From positions 92,274 to 156,273 of the IMG/VR virus record IMGVR_UViG_3300030380_006185: 64,000 nt of DNA. One strand, 5' to 3'. Position 1 is the first letter of the stretch, and each line of letters opens with the position of its first letter. The DNA comes from a virus. The position numbers were made by a program, and so were the translations under genes. This document shows positions 1 through 7,484 of the stretch, one piece after another. The notes below the pieces were generated by a model. That model saw nothing but the letters and a program-made list of their open reading frames with translations. It was not told the DNA's origin and did not search any database.

Positions 1-548
1 GGAACATATTCTATTACTTTATTTTTTGCTTTATCTCCTAAAACAAGTTCATTTATAAGCTTTGTTTGTTTGGAAATAGCTAAAAGTGCATCACATGACT
101 CGTAAAATGATTTATTATAAAGAGGAGTTGGATAATCATCCCAAATATTCAAATAAATAATTGGAACCTCTTGTCTAATTTCATTTTCCATAGCAAACAA
201 CCACTCAAAATATCTTGGATCAGTAATAATCATTATAGCATCAGGCTTTTCAGTAGCCATTAATTGTCTAACTAAATTCCCATCTCCATAACCATCTACA
301 GGATATAAAAATACTGAGGAATCTTCTATTTCTGCATTTTTATTTGTATCGGAAGATAAATCAAATCTTTTACCTTTTTCAGGGTGTTTTATAGCTCCTG
401 CTACATTAACCCAATTAAAGTGTTGGCAAGTATTAATTACCATTTCACGAGCAACTGTTGCTACTCCTGAGTGGACTCTAATATCATCGCAAATTAATAG
501 GATTTTTTTTCTCTCATTTTGAGGGAGATAACCAAATTTTTCTTTCAT
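1..548 (-). CDS. Glycosyltransferase, GT-B type (N-terminal part, runs off window)
   Basis: The reading frame opens at an ATG at 548 and stays open to the window edge, so the C-terminal half is missing. The N-terminus reads KKILLICDDIRVHSGVATVA, typical of the first Rossmann domain of GT4-like glycosyltransferases. It is followed by a region matching the nucleotide-sugar transferase N-domain (DAIMIITDPRYFEWLF, IIYLNIWDDYPTP). It probably glycosylates a phage component or host surface sugar; donor and acceptor cannot be read from the sequence. The start is preceded by AAAAAAGTTAT, the leader class seen before replication genes. Confidence 0.7.
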   Translation of the reverse strand, partial: MKEKFGYLPQNERKKILLICDDIRVHSGVATVAREMVINTCQHFNWVNVAGAIKHPEKGKRFDLSSDTNKNAEIEDSSVFLYPVDGYGDGNLVRQLMATEKPDAIMIITDPRYFEWLFAMENEIRQEVPIIYLNIWDDYPTPLYNKSFYESCDALLAISKQTKLINELVLGDKAKNKVIEYV

Positions 549-584
549 ATAACTTTTTTATTTTTTAAATATAAAACTTAGATT

Positions 585-773
585 TTAATCTTCCAAGCTT
601 AAATTTGTGTGGTTATGAATTTGTTTTCTAAATTCTTCATCCGTTAAATATAAATGGATTGCTCTTTCGGATAATTTTTGAAATGAAAACTTTCTCTTAA
701 TACATTCTACTTTAAATGTTTCAAACAGTGTTTTATCAATTTTTACACTAGTTAATTGTTGATCTTTTGACAT
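585..773 (-). CDS. Small ribbon-helix-helix-like DNA-binding protein
   Basis: This 62-residue protein has a short beta segment (TSVKIDKTLFETFK) followed by two helices, the order of Arc/CopG-type ribbon-helix-helix repressors. Such proteins bind DNA as dimers through the N-terminal strand. Target sites are unknown. It lies directly upstream of the glycosyltransferase gene and may regulate the local operon, which is inference. The fold call rests on pattern only. Confidence 0.45.
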   Translation of the reverse strand: MSKDQQLTSVKIDKTLFETFKVECIKRKFSFQKLSERAIHLYLTDEEFRKQIHNHTNLSLED

Positions 774-817
774 TATATTCTTATTTTAATATTGTTGGAT
801 ATACATATATGAGTATT

Positions 818-1753
818 TTAGTAAGTCGCAGAACATAAGTGAGTTTTGTTAAAAGGACACCAATGACAGTTTTTATGTGGAGTTGGTTGATGATCTTTAT
901 CTAAATACCCATCTTGACCAAATGCTTCATTTATAAAATTATTAAGGGATTTTTGAACTCTATTCATCTTAACTTTACCTGAGGGGGGTGTGAATGTTTG
1001 GATTCTTCTAATTACAAATTCTTTACTTTCGTATAGTTTACGTTTAACGATAAAAAACTCAACCTCTATTTTTTCAACGGGAACATTATATAGTTCAGCA
1101 AAATATTTTTTATACAACACCAATTGAAGTTGTTTATTTTCATCTGATTTCATTGTTTTATTCCAACCAGATTTGCTTGTTTTAATATCTATAATTTTAA
1201 ATGTTTGGGTTGGTTCATGATACATTACAACATCTAAATATCCCTGTAATAATAGGTTAGGTTTATATTTATGAGGTGTTACTTTAACAGGTACTTCACA
1301 TCCAACTAAATGCCAACCACGTTTTGAAAAATATTTTTTCTTTCTTTTAGCAAATTCTCTAATTATTTCAACTCCATCTTCATAAAACTCTCTTAGCTCT
1401 TCTGGGGATGAGAAATGTTGTTTATTATTGGATTTGTATTGTTTGATATATTCTTCTCTAAGAGTTTCCTCTAACATTTCAGAGGTATTTATTCGATCTG
1501 CTTCAGCATAGCTTTTATCATACATTACTGTAAGGTAATGTTGTAATACTTCGTGCAAAGCGGTTCCAAATACAGTATGGATACTTGAGGTGAATTGTTT
1601 ATGACCTTCTCTATATTGTAATGACCATTTTTTAGGGCATTCATTAAACATAGATAGTTGAGAATAAGAAATTGCCTTTTGATAAGCAAAATTTATCTCA
1701 GGCAATTGTTTCTCTCTAATCTCTTTGAGGATAGAGGGTTTTTTCTTTGACAT
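818..1753 (-). CDS. PD-(D/E)XK nuclease, RecB/Cas4-like, probable Fe-S protein
   Basis: The 311-residue protein has the RecB/Cas4-like nuclease pattern: SYSQLSMFNECPKKW near the start, a conserved His in FGTALHEVLQ, a catalytic Asp in GYLDVV and the DIKTSK signature. The C-terminal CHWC and a later Cys, together with Cys39, form the four-Cys set that binds an iron-sulfur cluster in AddB/Cas4 relatives. It likely processes DNA ends in phage replication, recombination or host DNA breakdown. The ATG at 1753 is preferred over an upstream TTG. It starts just after a terminator, so it may have its own transcript. Confidence 0.75.
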   Translation of the reverse strand: MSKKKPSILKEIREKQLPEINFAYQKAISYSQLSMFNECPKKWSLQYREGHKQFTSSIHTVFGTALHEVLQHYLTVMYDKSYAEADRINTSEMLEETLREEYIKQYKSNNKQHFSSPEELREFYEDGVEIIREFAKRKKKYFSKRGWHLVGCEVPVKVTPHKYKPNLLLQGYLDVVMYHEPTQTFKIIDIKTSKSGWNKTMKSDENKQLQLVLYKKYFAELYNVPVEKIEVEFFIVKRKLYESKEFVIRRIQTFTPPSGKVKMNRVQKSLNNFINEAFGQDGYLDKDHQPTPHKNCHWCPFNKTHLCSATY

Positions 1754-1763
1754 AACTATAAAA

Positions 1764-1793
1764 TACAAAAAAAGCCTGTCAAAGACAAGCTTT
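1764..1793 (-). terminator. Rho-independent terminator
   Basis: On the minus strand AAAGCTTGTC-TTT-GACAGGCTTT forms a 10-bp stem with one mismatch and a 3-base loop, followed directly by a run of T. It closes the operon that ends with the cupin gene. Confidence 0.7.
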
Positions 1794-1818
1794 AATTTAA
1801 TTTATATAAGAGTTTAGT

Positions 1819-2163
1819 TTATTTTCTATTATAATCGTCTTCAATTCTTACTATATCATCTTCTCCAAAATACGAGCCGTGTTGGACTTCTATAAAGACT
1901 AAATCTTTTTCTTCTTTATTTTCAACTCTATGTTTTACACCTTGAGGAATTAAAACAGTTTCTCCATACTCATAATTACGTATTTCATCATCAAGAGTTA
2001 TAGTGGCAACCCCAGAAACAACTGTCCACACCTCACTTCTTTTAAAATGATATTGGTAACTAAGTCTACCTCCTGGGATAACAGTTATTTGTTTTACTTT
2101 ACATTTTTCATTTGAGAGGAGAATTTCGTATTTACCCCAAGGTCTACTTTCATTTTCTTCCAT
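1819..2163 (-). CDS. Cupin, mannose-6-phosphate isomerase type II-like
   Basis: The 114-residue single-domain cupin matches the C-terminal isomerase domain of ManC/AlgA-type enzymes: RPWGKYE, ITVIPGGRLSYQYHFKR, SEVWTVVSGVA, IPQGVKHRVEN, EVQHGSYFGEDDIVR. The metal-binding residues are within the QYHFKRSE and HRVEN segments. In the family it interconverts fructose-6-P and mannose-6-P. Here it likely supplies or modifies sugar for the phage's several glycosyltransferases, which is inference. It is the last gene before the terminator at 1764-1793. Confidence 0.75.
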   Translation of the reverse strand: MEENESRPWGKYEILLSNEKCKVKQITVIPGGRLSYQYHFKRSEVWTVVSGVATITLDDEIRNYEYGETVLIPQGVKHRVENKEEKDLVFIEVQHGSYFGEDDIVRIEDDYNRK

Positions 2164-2169
2164 AGTGTT

Positions 2170-2592
2170 TTATTTTTTTAATAGCCAACTACTAGATTGT
2201 ATCTTGTCACCAAGCCCATCTAAAAGTTTTATCCCTAATTCATTGCAAATTGGACTTTCTGGGATAGATTGGTTGTTTTGGTCTCCTCCATTGGCAAAAT
2301 ATAATTCCCATGTTTTACCATATTCATTATGGATATGTTTTAGGGTTTCTATTTGCGTTCTGTCTTCATCTATAGAAATTAAAGCATGTCCAACATATTT
2401 TATAGAACTTACTATTTCTAATCTTTCATTTTCTTCTTGGAATTCTTTTGATCCCTTTAATTCTCTTTGTAGGTCAGAATTAACTATAGCTATGACATAA
2501 TCATCACTAAATTCTTTAGCTTTTCTTAAAAGTTCTAGGTGTCCTTTATGGATGGGGTTAAAATATCCACTAACTATAACTACTTTTCTCAT
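2170..2592 (-). CDS. Cytidylyltransferase-like nucleotidyltransferase
   Basis: The protein (about 140 residues from ATG 2592) begins KVVIVSGYFNPIHKGHLELL, the nucleotide-binding HxGH motif of the cytidylyltransferase superfamily (glycerol-3-P cytidylyltransferase, RfaE/HldE, NadM). Later segments (VNSDLQRELKG, RLEIVSSIKYVG, YFANGGDQNN) match the same fold. It probably activates a sugar or polyol phosphate with a nucleotide. The substrate cannot be assigned. It sits next to the cupin, which suggests a small sugar-nucleotide module. Confidence 0.7.
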   Translation of the reverse strand: MRKVVIVSGYFNPIHKGHLELLRKAKEFSDDYVIAIVNSDLQRELKGSKEFQEENERLEIVSSIKYVGHALISIDEDRTQIETLKHIHNEYGKTWELYFANGGDQNNQSIPESPICNELGIKLLDGLGDKIQSSSWLLKK

Positions 2593-2594
2593 TT

Positions 2595-2663
2595 TTAACA
2601 ATTACAGCAGTTACAGCTACAACTAGTTTTACATTTACATGTTTGGCAGTTACAATCTTTCAT
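2595..2663 (-). CDS. 22-residue Cys-rich, metallothionein-like micropeptide
   Basis: A short ATG-to-TAA frame encodes 22 residues of which nine are Cys, at positions 4, 6, 9, 11, 15, 17, 19, 20 and 22; the rest are mostly Lys, Asn, Thr and Ser. CxC, CxxC and CC spacings resemble metallothioneins and other metal-chelating peptides. It starts 6 bases after the upstream gene's stop, behind an A-rich leader like other genes here, and ends 2 bases before the next start. It therefore fits the operon as a real gene. Function (metal or redox binding) is inference. Confidence 0.5.
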   Translation of the reverse strand: MKDCNCQTCKCKTSCSCNCCNC

Positions 2664-2669
2664 TTTTTT

Positions 2670-2906
2670 TTATTTTATGATTCCGGCTCTCACCATCATT
2701 TTTTTTCTTTCAGCTAGTGCTTCTTCTCCACCCATTATAGCTTCAAAATCAATCATCCCTAACTCACCAGCAACTCTACTCAATTCAATCATATTATTTG
2801 CTACTTTACGGAGTTCTTCATCAGATGAAGCATCATCTTTAGCAAATTCTAGTACTCGAAGGAGTAAAGGGATTGATAATTCAACTGTAGTTTTTGGGTT
2901 TCTCAT
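2670..2906 (-). CDS. Small helical protein of unknown function
   Basis: The 78-residue protein is predicted mostly alpha-helical (ELSIPLLLRVLEFAKDDASS, VANNMIELSRVAGELG) and shows no known motif. Its ATG overlaps the stop of the upstream gene (TAATG), so the two are translationally coupled. A late-type motif precedes the pair, so it may be a virion or assembly protein. Confidence 0.6.
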   Translation of the reverse strand: MRNPKTTVELSIPLLLRVLEFAKDDASSDEELRKVANNMIELSRVAGELGMIDFEAIMGGEEALAERKKMMVRAGIIK

Positions 2907-3292
2907 TATGCAAATTTTGCTCTTACTGCAGCTCCTAAATCCGCATCATTAGAATGTTTTTTAATCATTTTTCTAACTTCTCCTCTAATAGCTTCTGCAC
3001 TAGCATCAATTCCTACTGCTTCTTCCATTGTATCATCTTCTTCATAGTATGATTCTTTTACATCATCTTCCTCATACATACCTTCTTTAACTTCTTTTTC
3101 CTCTTTTTCTTCTCCTTCATTCATAAAATGCTCAAAAGCCATTTCATAATCTGATTTTTCACGAGGTGGGATTTGGGTAATTGCTTCAACTCCAACGATT
3201 CCACCAGCCATGTAGTGTTCGTTTAAGTTTTCTTTTTCTTCATTAACAGGCACTCCTGCTAATTTTTGCATTCGATTTAATTCTTTTGACAT
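2906..3292 (-). CDS. Acidic late protein with propeptide-like N-terminus
   Basis: The 128-residue protein starts SKELNRMQKLAGVPVNEEKENLNE, with two potential (V/L)NE cleavage sites of the type used by T4-like prohead proteases. The middle is very acidic (EEKEEKEVKEG, EEDD repeats). The C-terminus is helical and basic (IRGEVRKMIKKH). It is preceded at 14 bases by an ATATTTATAA motif, as are structural genes. I infer a capsid core, scaffold-like or internal protein. No direct homolog was recognised. Confidence 0.6.
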   Translation of the reverse strand: MSKELNRMQKLAGVPVNEEKENLNEHYMAGGIVGVEAITQIPPREKSDYEMAFEHFMNEGEEKEEKEVKEGMYEEDDVKESYYEEDDTMEEAVGIDASAEAIRGEVRKMIKKHSNDADLGAAVRAKFA

Positions 3293-3306
3293 TTTATAGT
3301 ATTTTA

Positions 3307-3316
3307 TTATAAATAT
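3307..3316 (-). promoter_or_regulatory. Late-type motif ATATTTATAA
   Basis: Coding-strand ATATTTATAA ends 14 bases before the ATG of the 2906-3292 gene and overlaps the end of the preceding clamp-loader operon. The same motif recurs before structural genes in the second half of the window. Confidence 0.55.
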
Positions 3317-3525
3317 TAACCTTTTATTGTTCTTTCAATTTTTTCAAGATAAAGTATAGCATCCATATGTTCTTGTTTAGCATGTTCTATCCAATCTAGG
3401 ATGCCTAAGTCTGTTCTATCTAAATCTGTATTGTATTTTTCTTTTCCAAATTTAGCTCTTTCAATAAATTGATCAATAACTGAATCAACTATTGAGTCTG
3501 TTTTTTCAATTTTTCTTTTTTTCAT
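3316..3525 (-). CDS. MazG/dNTP-pyrophosphohydrolase-like helical protein
   Basis: From ATG 3525 the protein has 69 residues with RAKFGKEKYNTDL, RTDLGILDWIEHAKQEHMDA and ILYLEKIERT. This pattern is seen in small phage proteins annotated as dATP/dGTP diphosphohydrolases or MazG-like. The helical EH..EHMDA segment would carry the acidic metal ligands. It may trim the nucleotide pool. It overlaps the upstream gene by 20 bases and lies in the clamp-loader operon. An upstream in-frame start at 3570 exists but would overlap more. Confidence 0.5.
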   Translation of the reverse strand: MKKRKIEKTDSIVDSVIDQFIERAKFGKEKYNTDLDRTDLGILDWIEHAKQEHMDAILYLEKIERTIKG

Positions 3526-3727
3526 GTATGTACCAAGGTAAAGTGTCTTTTTTCTTTTTAGGTTTTTCATACCAACCTACATTAGGAAGAATTGTACCTA
3601 AATGACTTTTATCTAATAATTCAATGTTATAGGTTTTAGGAGATTTAATTTCTATTATTTCTCCTGTATAGCTTTCTCCTAAAAATGTACAATGTACTTT
3701 ATCTCCTATTTTTAGTTTTTTACCCAC
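3506..3727 (-). CDS. Small SH3/KOW-like protein
   Basis: The 73-residue protein begins KKLKIGDKVHCTFLGESYTG, then EIIEIKSPKTYNIELLDK, an SH3-barrel-like strand pattern (VGDxV...G.I..I). The tail is basic (KPKKKKDTLPW). No function can be named. It overlaps gp62 by 8 bases and belongs to the same operon. Confidence 0.55.
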   Translation of the reverse strand: MGKKLKIGDKVHCTFLGESYTGEIIEIKSPKTYNIELLDKSHLGTILPNVGWYEKPKKKKDTLPWYIHEKKKN

Positions 3728-4178
3728 TTTTTAATAGTTTTTTAGATTCTTTTTCATCAACACCCATAGTATGGAGTATATTTAGGGTTTCTTTCTTTTT
3801 TAAAACTTCTAAGTATCTAGCAGCTGTAAATTTACCACATTGAAAATAGTCACTTAAAATTTCTACAAGTTGTGGATTAGGGGATTTTTTCTTACTTTTT
3901 ATATACTTTAAGAAAACCTTCTTTTTTGGAATCATTTCTCTATAAATATTATAGGTTTGTATTTTATTATCGTAAGGTATAGTTTGGACATGATTAGTCA
4001 ATTCAACGTAATTTACATTCATAGACACAAACCGATGAATCATATAGGAGTTAAAACAATCCCATGATTCATCAGTAAAACAATTAGCAGGTGTTTTATA
4101 TAGAGTGATTTCATTTAACCACCCCCATATATTTTTTATCTGCTTTCTGCCTGGTCTAGGGTATCTACTAGTCTTCAA
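3720..4178 (-). CDS. 62: Clamp loader small subunit (T4 gp62-like)
   Basis: The 152-residue protein matches T4-type gp62 in order: WGWLNEITLYKTPANCF, SWDCFNSYMIHRFVSMN, MIPKKKVFLKYIKSKKK and LVEILSDYFQCGKFTAARYL. In T4, gp62 joins four gp44 ATPase subunits to load the gp45 clamp on primed DNA. The partner genes gp44 (4433-5341) and gp45 (13404-14138) are both in the window. It overlaps the small gene upstream by 11 bases. T4 gp62 is somewhat longer, so this is a compact form. Confidence 0.8.
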   Translation of the reverse strand: MKTSRYPRPGRKQIKNIWGWLNEITLYKTPANCFTDESWDCFNSYMIHRFVSMNVNYVELTNHVQTIPYDNKIQTYNIYREMIPKKKVFLKYIKSKKKSPNPQLVEILSDYFQCGKFTAARYLEVLKKKETLNILHTMGVDEKESKKLLKSG

Positions 4179-4422
4179 TAGTCATATCTTTATATTCTTC
4201 TCTAATTTCAGGTGGAATAGAATCTTTAAGAATTTTCTTTGATTCTAAATCATAAAATACAGGGATAGGCATAAGCATATCTTCATCTGTTCCTGTTACA
4301 AATTTGGATACTTTACGAATTACTACCGCTTGTCCAAATAATTTACCTCCATCGAATCCCTCTACTGCTGTAGTGTTTGTTAGGTCAATGTTTGGTTGTT
4401 GTGGGGGTGCTTGATTTTGCAT
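4168..4422 (-). CDS. Conserved small protein between clamp loader genes, unknown
   Basis: The 84-residue protein has a Gln/Pro-rich start (MQNQAPPQQPNIDL), a central strand-rich stretch (GKLFGQAVVIRKVSKFVTG) and an acidic end (EEYKDMTIED). It is sandwiched between gp44 and gp62 with tight spacing, which implies a role with the clamp loader, but I do not recognise the family. Confidence 0.6.
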   Translation of the reverse strand: MQNQAPPQQPNIDLTNTTAVEGFDGGKLFGQAVVIRKVSKFVTGTDEDMLMPIPVFYDLESKKILKDSIPPEIREEYKDMTIED

Positions 4423-4432
4423 TATTTATTAT

Positions 4433-5341
4433 TTATTTAATTGTTTCTATTATTTTGGCTATTGCCGACATTATATTAATCTCTTTATCAATTCGGAAAT
4501 TTGCTTGAAAAAGATGTTCATTTAGTATTATAGTTACTGATCCTTCCTTATCTTTAGCATATACTGAAATATGTTCAAATAGTAAGCGGTATAGTTCTTC
4601 AAAATCTTTTACACCACTATCTGCTATAATTTGTCTTATTTTAATCCAGTTTTTTGTTTGGGTAAGTTCTTTTAGTACTTCTTTAGTATAATTGTTTGAA
4701 GCTAAAACTGATTCATTTATTTTAAGTTTACCATCTTGGTTAGATAATTGGATTGTATTCAACATTTTTCTAACATCAGGATAGTTTTTATTTACTATAG
4801 TAGCTACTTCTTTAACATCATGTGAAATACTTTCTTTTTCCATTACATCTGCTAAATGTTTTGCAATAACTGATTTTGATGGTGGAACAATTTTAAGTAC
4901 TTGACAACGTGATTGTATTGGATCAATAATTCTCTCAACAAAATTACACGTTAATATAAAGCGAGTTGAACGAGAAAATGTTTCAATTACGTTTCTAAGT
5001 GCTGCTTGTCCATTTATAGTAATAAAATCTGCTTCATCTAAGATAACTACTTTTATACCATTCCAAGAAGCAGCAGAAGCGAATCCTTTTACTTTTTCTC
5101 TGATTGTATCAATTCCATTTTCATCACTTGCGTTAATATAAAGATGGTCACAGTTTAGATTTTTAACTATAAGTTTAGCTAGTGTAGTTTTACCTGTTCC
5201 AGCAGGTCCATAGAATATAAAGTTTTGGATGTCGTTTTGGTCAAGATATTTTTGAATTGTCTCTTTGACTTGTTCATTTCCTACATAATCTTGTAAAACA
5301 GTAGGACGGTATTTTTCAACTAACAAAGTGTTGTCTTTCAT
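4433..5341 (-). CDS. 44: Clamp loader large subunit, AAA+ ATPase (T4 gp44-like)
   Basis: The 302-residue protein is an RFC/gp44-type AAA+ ATPase. Walker A GPAGTGKT is at residues 45-52, Walker B VVILDEAD at 98-105, and the SRC motif at 144-146 supplies the arginine finger. It opens with VEKYRPTVLQDYVG, the usual N-terminal signature. With gp62 it loads the sliding clamp. It is the first gene of a five-gene minus-strand operon (5341 to 3316). The start is preceded by AAATAAGTT, typical of replication genes here. Confidence 0.92.
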   Translation of the reverse strand: MKDNTLLVEKYRPTVLQDYVGNEQVKETIQKYLDQNDIQNFIFYGPAGTGKTTLAKLIVKNLNCDHLYINASDENGIDTIREKVKGFASAASWNGIKVVILDEADFITINGQAALRNVIETFSRSTRFILTCNFVERIIDPIQSRCQVLKIVPPSKSVIAKHLADVMEKESISHDVKEVATIVNKNYPDVRKMLNTIQLSNQDGKLKINESVLASNNYTKEVLKELTQTKNWIKIRQIIADSGVKDFEELYRLLFEHISVYAKDKEGSVTIILNEHLFQANFRIDKEINIMSAIAKIIETIK

Positions 5342-5360
5342 AACTTATTTTTATAACCTA

Positions 5361-5389
5361 ATTATACAAAAACTTTTACCAATAGGCAA
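5361..5389 (-). promoter_or_regulatory. Candidate sigma70-like promoter for clamp-loader operon
   Basis: On the minus strand TTGCCT is followed after exactly 17 bases by TATAAT, 20 bases upstream of the gp44 ATG. The spacing is ideal for a sigma70 promoter, although a Bacteroidota host would normally use a different -7 element. It overlaps a hairpin that may be a terminator. Confidence 0.4.
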
Positions 5390-5394
5390 GTTTT
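5369..5394 (-). terminator. Candidate terminator of the propeptide gene cluster
   Basis: Minus-strand AAAACTTGCC-TATT-GGTAAAAGTTTT folds into a stem with a small bulge and is followed by T residues. It begins at the stop codon of the last gene in the cluster (5393). It overlaps the candidate promoter for gp44. Confidence 0.45.
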
Positions 5395-6058
5395 ATTTTT
5401 TAAAATATTGATTATAAGTTGTTTCTACAAATTCATCATAAACAGGATGAAACATATATTCATCGATTCCCCTTCTAAGGATATCATCAGTTGTTATAAG
5501 AAATTCTCTTGGGGTGTATGTACCAGCATCATCTCTTATCCATTGTTTAATGTCTTCTTCAGTAAAACCTCTATATGTAGCAATATCAACTTTTTTAAAT
5601 TTTATATAATCTTTTATATCCTTAACTATTTTTGATTGTTTTGAATATAGAAAACTTTTTAATTCTTCAGGAGTACCAAGTTTATTTTCATTAATTGCGC
5701 TATGTATTTCCTCTAAAGTATCTATTTCTAATTCACTTTCAAATCCATACCTATTAGAAAGTTTAGTTAAAATATTTTTAACTTTAATTTTATCTTTTCT
5801 ATTAACTAGTATTTTAAGATTTTTATCACTAATCCCATGATCATTTTCTACTGCAGCGTCAAAAGATTGAAGAAGGGATTCAACGTCATTTCTAAATTTT
5901 TTATATTTTTTTTCAAAATATGGTTCCCCTACTTTATCACTGTAGGTCATTAAATACAAGTGGACTAAATCATCTTTTGGTTTATAATCTATTGTACGAA
6001 GTTCTAATACCTTAGATATTTCCTCTTTGATAAGTTGTTTTAGTTGGGAATGTTTCAT
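5393..6058 (-). CDS. Putative internal/virion protein with capsid-targeting-like propeptide (type A)
   Basis: The 221-residue protein starts MKHSQLKQLIKEEISKVLE, the type A N-terminal peptide shared with four other genes in this cluster. The remainder is unrelated to the other members: mixed helical, charged, with RKDKIKVKNILTKLSNRYG and a C-terminal YRGFTEEDIKQWIRDDAG. The shared leader with an LxE-like end resembles the propeptides that target T4 internal proteins into the prohead core. The mature function is unknown. It is the last gene of the cluster driven from 10236-10245. Confidence 0.65.
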   Translation of the reverse strand: MKHSQLKQLIKEEISKVLELRTIDYKPKDDLVHLYLMTYSDKVGEPYFEKKYKKFRNDVESLLQSFDAAVENDHGISDKNLKILVNRKDKIKVKNILTKLSNRYGFESELEIDTLEEIHSAINENKLGTPEELKSFLYSKQSKIVKDIKDYIKFKKVDIATYRGFTEEDIKQWIRDDAGTYTPREFLITTDDILRRGIDEYMFHPVYDEFVETTYNQYFKK

Positions 6059-6060
6059 TT

Positions 6061-6672
6061 TTATCTTTTTGGAAGTCTTCTCTTTAAAAGTAACTTATAG
6101 TCATAATCAACCATTTTATCTAAACCTGAATGGAATCCACGATTTCCACCCTCACGGTAGAAAAAGAAATATAATTTATGTTTAGGTGAATAATAATATT
6201 CAGATGAAAGTGATGTTGACAATGGTGTTTTTTTATAATTTTGTTCTATAGCTTGTTTAAATTCATCACGTGTCATACCATCAGTAGCTACATAAAGTTG
6301 TGTATGACCTAATGCCCCACTTGAAGTTCCTTCAACGTATGCTTTTATTGCTATACCCTTTTCTTCTAGTTCTTTAGCTAAAGCAGAAGCATCGTTCCAT
6401 ACTTTACTATCAGTACGAACTTCATCAATTGGAAGAGAATTAACTTGAGCTTCTGCATCTCTTACCATTTTAAAGAATTTAGGTAAATCTTTTTTACTAA
6501 TTTTAAGGTATGCGTCTCCACCATATGAATCACTACCTATAATAAAATACAAGTTACCATCAACACCAAATTTTAAATTTGCTACACCCAACATCTTAGA
6601 TAAATGTTTACCTTCATTTAATACGCTACGTATTTCCTCTTTAATAAGTTTTTTTAGTTGTGAGTGTTTCAT
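6061..6672 (-). CDS. Putative internal protein with type A propeptide
   Basis: The 203-residue protein starts MKHSQLKKLIKEEIRSVLNE, with a potential LNE cleavage site at residues 18-20. The mature part is strand-rich (NLYFIIGSDSYGGDAYLKIS, AIKAYVEGTSSGALGHTQLY) with many aromatic residues toward the end (SSEYYYSPKHKLYFFFYREGG). No family recognised. It overlaps the upstream gene by 4 bases (ATGA type), indicating coupled translation. Confidence 0.65.
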   Translation of the reverse strand: MKHSQLKKLIKEEIRSVLNEGKHLSKMLGVANLKFGVDGNLYFIIGSDSYGGDAYLKISKKDLPKFFKMVRDAEAQVNSLPIDEVRTDSKVWNDASALAKELEEKGIAIKAYVEGTSSGALGHTQLYVATDGMTRDEFKQAIEQNYKKTPLSTSLSSEYYYSPKHKLYFFFYREGGNRGFHSGLDKMVDYDYKLLLKRRLPKR

Positions 6673-7001
6673 CTTATTTTATTTAAAATGCTGTTAAAAA
6701 TTTCTATCTCATCAGAAAAGAAATTATCTCCCTTATTTTGCATTTCTTCAACCTTCATTTCTAGAAAATAAATTAATTTTCTTCTCTCTATAGGAGTAAG
6801 CTCAAGCGATTCATTTAATAGCTTATTTTCAGCTAATTGTACTTTTTTATTATAATGTGATTTTAGAACCATATTTATAGCATCTCTAAACTTCCAAAAG
6901 GGAGTTGAATATACTAAAGTTCTAATTTTACCTGCTAAATCAATTGTTGAAGCATTAGATATTTCTTCTTTAATAAGTTTTTTTAGTTGTGAGTGTTTCA
7001 T
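6669..7001 (-). CDS. Chimeric protein carrying both propeptide types
   Basis: The 110-residue protein starts with the type A peptide MKHSQLKKLIKEEIS but also contains AENKLLNE at residues 57-64, the core of the type B peptide used by other genes in the cluster. The DNA of that internal piece (6811-6836) is identical over 26 bases to copies at 7672, 7915 and 8961. This looks like fusion of two cluster genes by recombination. The part after the internal site is helical (ERRKLIYFLEMKVEEM). Function unknown. Confidence 0.65.
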   Translation of the reverse strand: MKHSQLKKLIKEEISNASTIDLAGKIRTLVYSTPFWKFRDAINMVLKSHYNKKVQLAENKLLNESLELTPIERRKLIYFLEMKVEEMQNKGDNFFSDEIEIFNSILNKIR

Positions 7002-7483
7002 GATACGCTTTTTGTAATCTTCAGTTGTTTTAAATCTTTTAAATATTCATCTGTCATTACAAGAATTACTCCCATTTTGTAATGTGGTTGTTGAGAGGTA
7101 AATGAAAGTTCAGTTACTTTTGGGTTGAATCTAGGAGGTTTGTTATTGTAATATTGTATTTGATATACACCAAATTCTTTTCCTTCACCTTCTTTATCGG
7201 GGTGAGGGTCTTGTGGATAGTTCCCTTCAAATTGGTTATATTGAATATGTGAAAACATTGGAGATGTTGTTTTTTCAGGTGTCATCAAGTTCAATGTAGC
7301 TTCTTTCATACTACTAACTGCGTTTGGGAAGTATCGTTTAATAACTTCCATATCTTCAGCATCAGGTTTATTTCGTTCAACGTATTTTACAATTTTATCA
7401 CCTGAAAAATTTTTGTAGGTGGCTTCATTTAATGCGCTACGTATTTCCTCTTTGATGAGTTGTTTTAATTCGGAGTGTTTCAT
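6998..7483 (-). CDS. Putative internal protein with type A propeptide
   Basis: The 161-residue protein starts MKHSELKQLIKEEIRSALNE and then continues into a region without a recognised fold, rich in Asn, Pro and Tyr (YNQFEGNYPQDPHPDKEGEG, QIQYYNNKPPRF), ending in a strand-helix segment (MGVILVMTDEYLKDLKQL). Its stop overlaps the start of the next gene by 4 bases. Propeptide role is inferred from the shared leader. Confidence 0.65.
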   Translation of the reverse strand: MKHSELKQLIKEEIRSALNEATYKNFSGDKIVKYVERNKPDAEDMEVIKRYFPNAVSSMKEATLNLMTPEKTTSPMFSHIQYNQFEGNYPQDPHPDKEGEGKEFGVYQIQYYNNKPPRFNPKVTELSFTSQQPHYKMGVILVMTDEYLKDLKQLKITKSVS

Positions 7484-7484
7484 C

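Noticed and set aside
1754-1768. TTG start for the PD-(D/E)XK gene, and similar TTG or GTG starts at several other genes
   Set aside because: In each case a nearby in-frame ATG has a leader like other genes and removes an unneeded overlap.
2165-2500. 111-residue plus-strand open frame
   Set aside because: It mirrors the nucleotidyltransferase gene, which has clear motifs on the minus strand.
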